A stretch of 40,236 nt of DNA. It comes from Calditrichota bacterium. Lineage in GTDB: Bacteria; Electryoneota; AABM5-125-24; Hatepunaeales; Hatepunaeaceae. The stretch is from the NCBI GenBank assembly GCA_016867855.1, contig VGIO01000006.1, forward strand, positions 1 to 40,236. The letters are read 5' to 3'. Below the pieces are notes generated by a model, which saw only the letters and a list, made by a program, of their open reading frames with translations, had not been told where the DNA came from and did no database searches. Positions within the stretch are counted from its first letter, which is position 1. Every line of letters begins with the position of its first letter. Positions 16,619 to 24,411 of this stretch are shown in pieces. The translations under genes were made by a program, and so were the position numbers.

Positions 16619-19600
16619 ATGAAAACAAGATTTGGAACTCAAAATGTTATTTTCGCAATCGCTGTGATTGCCCTAAATACCTCACAAGTTGATGCTTATA
16701 CACGTGATGAGGCATATAATTACTTGCGAAATTACATTTTAGGCTCTTCGGTTCAATACTTGGAGAGTTTCGGCTCACAAGCCATACTTTCACCGACAAC
16801 AACCGTCGTATGTATGGATGACACAATCTATGCTCCAAATTATTCAAGTTGGTTATTTTCTATCGACTTGAATTACTCGGCAGGTCTATCGCATCCGATA
16901 GACTTGTATTTCATTAATTCGAACGACTTAAATCAGTGGACTATTGAACCTGTCGTATGGCCGGTCATTAATATCGTTATGGATTTTATCCAATTAGATA
17001 TGCCACCAGGCGATTTAATCAACGCAGATACAAATTTAATGCGTATACCTTATGCTACCCCAGATCCGCATTTAAAAGCGTTAATAATATGCGGTTCTCA
17101 AGGCGGTCATGGAGTAGTCGATAATTTTAATATATATCTTTTAGACTATTACACATATAATAGCACTTGTAGATTCTATATTATGCTTAAGATGTTGGGC
17201 TTTGGAGATGTCCGAGTATGTATGGGAACAAATTATAATAATAATCTTCGGTTGCCAGATGTGCGAATACTTGTTCCGTATTCTTCACAACCTGGAGATT
17301 CTAGTTATTTTTGGATTGCGGATCATAATTTAGATTTAGATCCTGACAGCACCAATGATGTAACAAGTAACGCTACTCGTGCAGATATAAGGCAGGCTTA
17401 TGCAGACCTTGCGGCAGATATTGGACCTCTTGACCGAGTAGTTATTTACAGTGTTGGGCATAGTGATAACAGTGGAAATAATCTCCGATTGGTCACTTGG
17501 GATGGACATAATCCAGGTATTTCAACTGATACACTTTATTCCTGGTTGTTACCGCTTACGGGATGCGCTGAACTGTTTGTTATACTAGACCATTGTTGGG
17601 TTTCGCGGATGTTCACCGAGAAATTAGATGATTATTTTGAAAATTTCAGTCGTACACATATACTTGCCGCATGCAGACCTAGTCAGCAAACTTATGCTGA
17701 GGCTCAATTTACACATATATTGTATTCTATATTTACATATTACTTTACATCATATTTTATAGGCACTTATCCATATTTATTTGATATACATAATGGGCGG
17801 GCATACGGAACTAATGTCTGGGCTTATGGTAGTTCAATTGAATATACGATTTTTACCGGCAATCATTGTTTCCCTGATAGTTCCGGTGGAGCCTGTTATG
17901 ATAATTGGATCCAACCTGATAGAAATAATGATGGTGTCAAAAGTTTTCGCGAGGCCGTCGAATACACCTGGGCGAGGATGCCAGGAATAAGCGAATATAA
18001 CATAAATAAGCGTTTTCCGCGCGGCGCATTAGGCATACAAGAACCTCACTATATTTTTCAGCGTACTCTAGGAACATTCAATCCTGAATACGACAGTTCA
18101 GGCACTGTAACTTTCACCGGTCGAGGCGGCTATGTTAATTGGGCATCTGACGATGTAGATTGTAATTGGACATCGCTTAAAAAATATATCGTAACACATA
18201 CACTTAAATTCACCTCACTTCAAAACCCTCCTTCAACGACAATCGGAAATACAGGGGTCACGCCAGTAGAGTTCTTATTCTATCCAAATACGGGTATAAC
18301 ATTTGCTCGAACTGTCAATCCGATAGTCAATGCTGACTTTAAATCCTTCTATGGCGGCACGTGCGACAGGTGGCTAGGTGTTGCCATTAATAATGATACG
18401 CTTACACTCCAAAACAGCGAAATTGAAAATGCACTAACCGGTCTGGCTGTTTATAACCAAACTTCGAATAATGATGTTCTAATTAAGGATGTTGAAGTCA
18501 ATAACTGCGTTGTTGGCTTTGATTTCTGGAATAGCAATTCTGCTATAGTGATTGATAATTGTCAAATATATGAATGTTTATTTGGTGCAATATTTCAAAA
18601 TAGTATCACAGATATGGCTTCCTGTGATTTTATTACAAATTCCGACGCTGTATCAATTTTTGACAATAGCATTTTATTTTCTTACTATAGCGATATTATC
18701 CATAACGATTATGGAGTAGTCATAGATGGATTGGGTAATTTTGCCGATTTTTCTTCGCCAACGCTTTTAGAGATTACAAATAATCAATTTGTGTTAAATA
18801 ATTTTTATGGTGTTTATGTTTCGAGCAATGCTGCTGGTTCTTTTACTTTGCTTGGCAATCCCGGCTGGAACTGCTTTATCGATAATGGGGTAGGTGCGAT
18901 TTATAATGGTTTAGCAGGCACATTCATCGATGCAGAATATAACTATTGGGGCAGTGATCCGCCCGATCTGAACGAATTCCAGGGGCCAGGCGCGGTGGAC
19001 TATATTCCTTATTGGGACGGGGAAGAAGGTGTAATGCCTCCACGAACTAAAGATAACAGTGAGCATAACACCAATGAGTTCGAAGCCGAGATAGTGGCGA
19101 TTTTCAATCACTTTAAAAACGAGAATTTCGATACTATTCCTGGTCTATGCCGTGATTTTGTTCTACGGCACCCAAACAGCCCGAATGTATTAGCCGCTTT
19201 GAATCTCTGGATTAAAGCCTCGAGGCGTTTGGACCGTGTTGATGGTCTGACTGACGAATTGACTAATTTACTGCAGCGCCGGGAATTCGACCGTGCACCA
19301 GCCAGGCAGTGGCAGGATATTGTCCTTGCTAATTGCGAAATCTCCGCCGGCGATTATGTTCAGGCTCAGTGCCGCCTTGAAAGAAGACTGGACAATGATG
19401 TTGTTTCTGCGGCCGTGAGAATCAATACACTGATTACACTTGCCAATCTTAATCTATTTGGTTTGAACGATACTTTAGCGGCTTTTAACCTTTTTAGACG
19501 GATTATTAACGACTACCCGGACTCACGCTACGCAGACTTGGCTGAAGTAAGATTGAATACTCTTCGGCACTGGATTGATTCGCGTCCACCAATCAGACCT

Positions 19601-19888
19601 GATAATTCTGAAGTTAATTTACCAATGGAATATATTTTGCTGGAAGCCTATCCCAATCCTTTCAACAACCAAACAGTCATTCGTTTCCAGATACCGAAAG
19701 CCGGTGATATTTCGCTGGAATTGTTCGACCTAACCGGCCGCTTATCGCAGATAATATTCAGCGATAGAGTAGAGGCTGGTTCGCACCAAATAGTCTGGAA
19801 TTCAGAGAGTCTGCCGGACGGGCTATATCTTTGCCGTTTGGAAACTGAAAATGCGGTCAAAACGGTGAAGTTAGTCTTGATAAAATAA
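16619..19888 (+). CDS. Large secreted protein: putative clan CD (caspase/legumain-like) peptidase, beta-helix, helical repeats, T9SS sorting domain
   Basis: 1089 residues with a signal peptide ending near VDAYT. Residues ~150-360 show a caspase-fold pattern: the strand LKALIICGSQGG, RADIRQAYADLA, then the strand VVIYSVGHSD with candidate catalytic His281 and the strand LFVILDHCWVS with candidate Cys326, followed by THILAACRPSQQTYAE. This is the His...Cys order of C13/C14/C25 peptidases, although the usual His-Gly is His-Ser here. Residues ~520-800 resemble a right-handed parallel beta-helix ending in the typical NYWGS. A helical-repeat section (about 820-990, with FRRIINDYPDSRYADLAEVRL) follows. 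The end, from YPNPFNNQTVIRFQIP (about 1010) to GLYLCRL, is a T9SS sorting domain. Peptidase activity is an inference. Confidence 0.72.
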   Translation: MKTRFGTQNVIFAIAVIALNTSQVDAYTRDEAYNYLRNYILGSSVQYLESFGSQAILSPTTTVVCMDDTIYAPNYSSWLFSIDLNYSAGLSHPIDLYFINSNDLNQWTIEPVVWPVINIVMDFIQLDMPPGDLINADTNLMRIPYATPDPHLKALIICGSQGGHGVVDNFNIYLLDYYTYNSTCRFYIMLKMLGFGDVRVCMGTNYNNNLRLPDVRILVPYSSQPGDSSYFWIADHNLDLDPDSTNDVTSNATRADIRQAYADLAADIGPLDRVVIYSVGHSDNSGNNLRLVTWDGHNPGISTDTLYSWLLPLTGCAELFVILDHCWVSRMFTEKLDDYFENFSRTHILAACRPSQQTYAEAQFTHILYSIFTYYFTSYFIGTYPYLFDIHNGRAYGTNVWAYGSSIEYTIFTGNHCFPDSSGGACYDNWIQPDRNNDGVKSFREAVEYTWARMPGISEYNINKRFPRGALGIQEPHYIFQRTLGTFNPEYDSSGTVTFTGRGGYVNWASDDVDCNWTSLKKYIVTHTLKFTSLQNPPSTTIGNTGVTPVEFLFYPNTGITFARTVNPIVNADFKSFYGGTCDRWLGVAINNDTLTLQNSEIENALTGLAVYNQTSNNDVLIKDVEVNNCVVGFDFWNSNSAIVIDNCQIYECLFGAIFQNSITDMASCDFITNSDAVSIFDNSILFSYYSDIIHNDYGVVIDGLGNFADFSSPTLLEITNNQFVLNNFYGVYVSSNAAGSFTLLGNPGWNCFIDNGVGAIYNGLAGTFIDAEYNYWGSDPPDLNEFQGPGAVDYIPYWDGEEGVMPPRTKDNSEHNTNEFEAEIVAIFNHFKNENFDTIPGLCRDFVLRHPNSPNVLAALNLWIKASRRLDRVDGLTDELTNLLQRREFDRAPARQWQDIVLANCEISAGDYVQAQCRLERRLDNDVVSAAVRINTLITLANLNLFGLNDTLAAFNLFRRIINDYPDSRYADLAEVRLNTLRHWIDSRPPIRPDNSEVNLPMEYILLEAYPNPFNNQTVIRFQIPKAGDISLELFDLTGRLSQIIFSDRVEAGSHQIVWNSESLPDGLYLCRLETENAVKTVKLVLIK

Positions 19889-19927
19889 TCTCTTCGATGC
19901 TGATGCTGAATCTTAATTAGCATAGTG

Positions 19928-19957
19928 AAAGGAACGGACATTGCCCGTTCCTTTTTA
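19928..19957 (+). terminator. Intrinsic terminator after the T9SS gene pair
   Basis: A perfect 10-bp stem, AAAGGAACGG (19928-19937) and CCGTTCCTTT (19945-19954), with a 7-base loop, is followed by TT and an AT-rich stretch. It lies 40 bases after the stop of the large secreted protein. Confidence 0.9.
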
Positions 19958-20001
19958 TTTCTTAAAACATTCCACTTTCAAAATATAGCGCTTCAATCCG
20001 C

Positions 20002-20030
20002 TTGACATTCAATCTATATGGCATTATTAT
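20002..20030 (+). promoter_or_regulatory. Sigma-70-type promoter for tRNA-Pro (and probably leuS)
   Basis: TTGACA at 20002-20007 and TATTAT at 20025-20030 are separated by exactly 17 bases. The predicted start of transcription falls about 7-8 bases before the tRNA. No separate promoter is visible in the 33 bases between the tRNA and leuS. Confidence 0.75.
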
Positions 20031-20044
20031 TATAAGTTATAAAT

Positions 20045-20118
20045 CGGGGTGTGGCGCAGTTCGGTAGCGCGCATGGTTCGGGACCATGAGGCCGCTGGTT
20101 CAAATCCAGTCGCCCCGA
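20045..20118 (+). tRNA. tRNA-Pro (anticodon CGG)
   Basis: The cloverleaf folds fully. The acceptor arm CGGGGTG (20045-20051) pairs with CGCCCCG (20111-20117), with one G-T pair. The anticodon stem CATGG/CCATG encloses the loop TTCGGGA, giving anticodon CGG, which reads CCG. The T-arm contains GGTTCAAATCC. The discriminator is A20118 and the following bases are CAA, so CCA is not encoded and must be added after transcription. Confidence 0.95.
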
Positions 20119-20151
20119 CAATAAAAGTTCTCAAGTTCTCAAGTTTGCAAG

Positions 20152-22617
20152 TTGGAAGGTTATCCGTTCCGCGAAGTGGAAGCCAGGCAGCGCCAGCGCT
20201 GGGAAGCGTCGGGCGTTGATTGCGTCGATATTTATAAGTTTGAACACAAGTTCTATGTGCTGGTGATGTTCTCCTACCCGTCGGAAAAGAAACTGCATAT
20301 AGGTCACTGGTGGAACTACGGTCCTGCCGACACCTTCGCCCGCTTTAAGCGGCTGCAAGGCTATAATGTGTTCGAGCCGATGGGCTTCGACGCTTTTGGT
20401 CTGCCCGCCGAAAACTACGCCATCAGACACAAGGTTCATCCTGCGGTTACGACGCGCGACAGCGTCAATTTCATCCGCGAACAATTAAAACAAATCGGCG
20501 CGATATATGACTGGAACTTTGAAGTAGATACTTCGCAGCCGATTTACTATAAATGGACGCAATGGCTATTCTTGCAACTCTATAAGCACGGAGCAGCCTA
20601 CCGCAAGCGCGCGCCGGTCAACTGGTGCCCCAGTTGCCAGACTGTCCTTGCCAATGAACAGGTTCTAAGCAACGGGACTTGCGAACGTTGCAAGGAAGCC
20701 GTTACAACCCGCGACCTTGAGCAGTGGTTCTTCCGCATCACCGACTTCGCCAACCGGTTGCTGGAAGGTTTGGAGCGCATCGATTGGCCCGAATCGACCA
20801 AGGCGATGCAACGGCATTGGATTGGCCGCTCGGAAGGCAGTGAAATTATATTTCCTTTGGAAGACGGCTCGGATAATATTCGTTGCTTTACTACCCGCGC
20901 CGATACTTTGTTCGGTGTCACTTATGTCGTATTAGCGCCGGAGAACGAACTCGTTCAGCATATTACAACGAAAGAACAGCGCGCCGAAGTAATGCAATAC
21001 ATTAAGCAGGCTCGTGAAACTTCAGAAATAGAAAGACTTTCGACCGAACGCGTAAAGACCGGCGTCTTTAGCGGGGCTTATGCCCGGCATCCATTGACTG
21101 GCGCCAGACTGCCGATTTGGATAGCCGATTATGTGCTTGGGACTTACGGCACCGGCGCGGTTATGGCTGTGCCGGCGCACGACCAGCGCGACTTTGAATT
21201 CGCCTGCAAATACAATTTACCGGTAAAATGGGTCATTAAGCCTTTAAATCCACACGATGATGTCTTTATTGACCGGGCGTTTGAAGATTATGGGATTATG
21301 GTCGATTCAGCCCGTTTCAATGGAATGACTTCGGAGCAGGGGAGAGGCGCAGTCACCGAATATCTTCATTCTTTAGGTTTGGGCAGTTATGAGGTTTCCT
21401 ATCGTTTGCGGGATTGGCTGATATCGCGGCAGCGCTATTGGGGCGCGCCAATACCGATGATACATTGTGAAAAGTGCAGGATTGTGCCGGTGCTGGAAGC
21501 CGACCTGCCGGTGTTGCTGCCGGAGGATATCGTCGATTTCACGCCGCGTGGCGCATCACCACTCGGCGCGCACAAGGCTTTTATGGATGTCAAATGCCCG
21601 CAATGCGGCGGCGAAGCCCGGCGCGACCCGGATACGATGGACACCTTTGTAGATTCCAGTTGGTATTTTCTGCGCTATCTTTCGGCAAAATCGGATGATA
21701 AGCCATTCGACGCGGAATTAGTGAGCAAGTGGCTGCCGGTGAATGTCTATGTCGGCGGGCCTGAACACGCGACAGGCCATCTGATTTATGCTCGTTTTAT
21801 TACGATGTTCCTCAATTCAATCGGCTTAATTCCTTTCGATGAACCATTTAAGCGGTTAGTGCATCAAGGAATCATTACCTGCAATGGCGCTCGGATGTCC
21901 AAATCGGTAGGGAATGTCGTCAATCCGGATGCCTTCATCGAAAAATACGGCTCGGACTGCTTCAGATTATATCTGATGTTTATGGGCGACTACACAGTCG
22001 GCGGTGATTGGTCGGATGAGGGCATCGTTGGGGTGAAGCGCTTCCAGAATCGCATCTGGCGTTTATTCCAAACCTGGCTGCCGGAACTGCCGTTAAATAG
22101 AGACAAACTGCAGAGCGTTGACCGCAACCTGAATCGAGTTCTGAATTTCACGATTAAAGAGGTAACATCCGACCTGGAACAATTCCAGTTCAACACCGCC
22201 ATCTCGCGCTTAATGGAGTTGACCAATGAATTATATGAATATTGCCGCTATCCGACAAAAATCGACAGGGTATTTCTGAAAGAAACACTGGAAACACTGA
22301 CGATACTATTAGCGCCGTTCGCGCCGCATCTTGCTGAAGAGTTATGGGAGGGCTTCGGACATAAGGATTCGATTATGCAACAGAAATGGCCGGCTTACAA
22401 CGAAGCGGCGTTGATGTTAGATGAGGCGACTGTTGCGTTGCAAATCAACGGCAAATTTATAGATACAATCGTTTTAGAAAAAGATTTGGCGCAGCCGCAG
22501 GCGGTCGAAATTGCGCTAGAGCATCCCAAAATCAAACGCGCTCTGAGGGGAAAGAGCCTTAAAAAGACAATTTATGTGCCTAATAAAATATTGAATTTCG
22601 TAGTTCCAGCGCTATAG
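20152..22617 (+). CDS. leuS: Leucyl-tRNA synthetase
   Basis: An 821-residue class I synthetase charging tRNA-Leu. The start region YPFREVEARQRQRWE, the HIGH motif at 49-52 (KLHIGHWWNYGPADTFARFK), the zinc-knuckle-like CPSCQTVLANEQV...CERC, the CP1 editing domain (TTRADTLFGVTYVVLAPE and GTGAVMAVPAHDQRDFEFA), the WYFLRY and GGPEHATGHLIYARF segments, and the KMSKS loop RMSKS at 581-585 are all present. The length is a little below the ~860 of E. coli. The TTG at 20152 is the only plausible start that keeps the conserved N-terminus. It emerges directly from a CAAGTTCTCAAG low-complexity tract and has no good Shine-Dalgarno sequence. It probably shares the tRNA-Pro promoter. Confidence 0.96.
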   Translation: MEGYPFREVEARQRQRWEASGVDCVDIYKFEHKFYVLVMFSYPSEKKLHIGHWWNYGPADTFARFKRLQGYNVFEPMGFDAFGLPAENYAIRHKVHPAVTTRDSVNFIREQLKQIGAIYDWNFEVDTSQPIYYKWTQWLFLQLYKHGAAYRKRAPVNWCPSCQTVLANEQVLSNGTCERCKEAVTTRDLEQWFFRITDFANRLLEGLERIDWPESTKAMQRHWIGRSEGSEIIFPLEDGSDNIRCFTTRADTLFGVTYVVLAPENELVQHITTKEQRAEVMQYIKQARETSEIERLSTERVKTGVFSGAYARHPLTGARLPIWIADYVLGTYGTGAVMAVPAHDQRDFEFACKYNLPVKWVIKPLNPHDDVFIDRAFEDYGIMVDSARFNGMTSEQGRGAVTEYLHSLGLGSYEVSYRLRDWLISRQRYWGAPIPMIHCEKCRIVPVLEADLPVLLPEDIVDFTPRGASPLGAHKAFMDVKCPQCGGEARRDPDTMDTFVDSSWYFLRYLSAKSDDKPFDAELVSKWLPVNVYVGGPEHATGHLIYARFITMFLNSIGLIPFDEPFKRLVHQGIITCNGARMSKSVGNVVNPDAFIEKYGSDCFRLYLMFMGDYTVGGDWSDEGIVGVKRFQNRIWRLFQTWLPELPLNRDKLQSVDRNLNRVLNFTIKEVTSDLEQFQFNTAISRLMELTNELYEYCRYPTKIDRVFLKETLETLTILLAPFAPHLAEELWEGFGHKDSIMQQKWPAYNEAALMLDEATVALQINGKFIDTIVLEKDLAQPQAVEIALEHPKIKRALRGKSLKKTIYVPNKILNFVVPAL

Positions 22618-22817
22618 CGATATCTAACAAAACTTATATTGTGTTAATCTAAACATCGTTTGAATAGAGAGGAGCATCCGCACAATCGCTAAAAACAGCG
22701 AATTTATAACGCATGGCGTTAGTTAACATAATATAACTTATCGGACATTAATATAAACCAAATAACAGCAGATAATAAAGTCTGCTATTCGAGAATTAGA
22801 CCTTCAGGAGTCGTCTC

Positions 22818-24260
22818 GTGAACATTGAATCACTTTTAAAATTTGCCCGCGAACAAGCGGTCGAGACGGTCGATATTAAATATAGCAACCTATTCGGCGC
22901 CTGGCATCATGTAACCCTGCCGGCGAATCTGCTCAAACCGGAGTTGTTCACTAAAGGCGTCGGCTTTGATGGTTCATCCGTGCCGGGCTATGGACCTACC
23001 AGCGGCAGTAGCGACCTGTTAGTCATCCCGGATATTAATTACCACTGGTTAGACCCATTTTGGGACGCCAAAACTATATCCTTCATCGGCTCGATTCATC
23101 ACACTGACAACCTTGCGCCGTTTGCCAATGACCCGCGGCGCATCGCACAAAGGGCTGAAGAATACCTAATCGAAACTGGCATTGCGGACTTAAGCGTCTG
23201 GGGGCCTGAGTTCGAGTTCTATATCTTCGATGCGATGCGATTTATGGATAACCCGCATCAAGCCGGTTACTCCATAATTTCTAACGAAGCCGAATGGGGA
23301 AACGCCCCAAACTGCGATTGTGGCTGCTCACATCAAAGCACAACACCTATTGCCCACAAAGGCGGCTATCATATCGCTCCACCTCAAGACCGCTACTACA
23401 ATCTGCGTGATGAAATTTGCCGCATAGCCGTTATGCTCGGTTTGGATATAAAATATCATCATCACGAAGTCGGCGCGCCGGGTCAATCTGAAATAGAATG
23501 TAATACCGGGCCGTTGCTGAAAACTGCCGACGATGCGATGTTGTTAAAATATATCTGCAAAATGGCGGCGTTAAAAGCCGGTTGCAGCGTAACTTTTATG
23601 CCCAAACCACTCTACAATGAAGCCGGCAACGGTATGCACTTTCATCAGCACTTGTTTAAAGGCGGCAAGCCGCTCTTTTACGATGCTAATGGTTATGCTC
23701 AGTTATCCGAACTGGCTCTCTACTATATCGGCGGTCTATTGAAGCATGGTCCGGCTTTGGTGGCATTGGTCAGTCCTTCGACCAATAGTTATAAACGGCT
23801 TGTTCCCGGCTTCGAAGCGCCGGTCAAGGCTATTTTCGGACTCGGCAATCGTTCGGCAGCAATACGGATCCCCAAATACGCTGCTGACCCGATGGACAAG
23901 CGCATCGAGTTCCGTCCACCCGACGCTACTGGCAACATCTATCTCTCAATGGCGGCGCAATTGATGGCTGGCATCGATGGCATTCTTAATAAAATCAATC
24001 CATCTGAACACGGCTTTGGCCCTTACGACAGCGATATCACAAAACTGCCCGAAGACCAGAAGTGTGCCATCCCCAACCTGCCGACAGCGCTCGATGCGGC
24101 TTTACGCGCACTCCAAGACGACCACACTTTTCTTTTGGCTGGCAATGTATTTACGACTGAACTCTTAGAGACTTGGGTTAAGTGGAAAATGGAAAAGGAA
24201 TTCATAGCCGTCAATCAGCGTCCGCATCCTTATGAAATGAAATTATACTACGATGTATAG
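22818..24260 (+). CDS. glnA: Glutamine synthetase type I
   Basis: A 480-residue GSI enzyme making glutamine from glutamate, ammonia and ATP. Key segments are GVGFDGSSVPGYG near 48, GPEFEFYIFD, the ATP-site HHHEVGAPGQSEIE, NGMHFHQHLF, the substrate loop PSTNSYKRLVPGFEAP and RIEFRPPDATGNIYLSMAA. The GTG start at 22818 has CAGGAG 7 bases upstream. Two departures are visible. The loop before KGGYH contains Cys166-Asp-Cys168-Gly-Cys170. At the position equivalent to the adenylylated Tyr of enteric GlnA the sequence reads ITKLPED, with Thr408, so classical adenylylation control looks absent; Tyr403 is nearby. The 200 bases upstream hold only short hairpins (for example AGCAGA/TCTGCT) and no clear sigma-54 site. 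Confidence 0.96.
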   Translation: MNIESLLKFAREQAVETVDIKYSNLFGAWHHVTLPANLLKPELFTKGVGFDGSSVPGYGPTSGSSDLLVIPDINYHWLDPFWDAKTISFIGSIHHTDNLAPFANDPRRIAQRAEEYLIETGIADLSVWGPEFEFYIFDAMRFMDNPHQAGYSIISNEAEWGNAPNCDCGCSHQSTTPIAHKGGYHIAPPQDRYYNLRDEICRIAVMLGLDIKYHHHEVGAPGQSEIECNTGPLLKTADDAMLLKYICKMAALKAGCSVTFMPKPLYNEAGNGMHFHQHLFKGGKPLFYDANGYAQLSELALYYIGGLLKHGPALVALVSPSTNSYKRLVPGFEAPVKAIFGLGNRSAAIRIPKYAADPMDKRIEFRPPDATGNIYLSMAAQLMAGIDGILNKINPSEHGFGPYDSDITKLPEDQKCAIPNLPTALDAALRALQDDHTFLLAGNVFTTELLETWVKWKMEKEFIAVNQRPHPYEMKLYYDV

Positions 24261-24301
24261 ATGTGAAATCACAACAGATAATGCAGATTGAGCGAACAAC
24301 T

Positions 24302-24375
24302 CACAGCGGATTGAACAGATGAAACGGTTGCAAAAATATAATCTAATATCCACGCCGTCTGTTTAATCTGCTGTG
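24302..24375. repeat. Inverted repeat between glnA and the next secreted-protein gene
   Basis: CACAGCGGATTGAACAGA (24302-24319) is inverted as TCTGTTTAATCTGCTGTG (24358-24375), with two mismatches over 18 bp and a 38-base AT-rich spacer. There is no T-run, and a related CCACAGCGGATTAAG copy occurs at about 27105, after the next gene. It is a decayed intergenic repeat rather than a clear terminator. Confidence 0.6.
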
Positions 24376-24411
24376 AATAAAACTTTTCTCGTTTCATAAT
24401 AAGAGCTTCCG

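Noticed and set aside
20120-20152. CAAGTTCTCAAGTTCTCAAG tract as a CRISPR or iteron array
   Set aside because: It is a short degenerate tract with no spacers, no cas genes and no replication genes nearby.
20131-20484. A - strand open frame over the 5' part of leuS
   Set aside because: It overlaps a clear leuS reading frame and has no recognisable domain.
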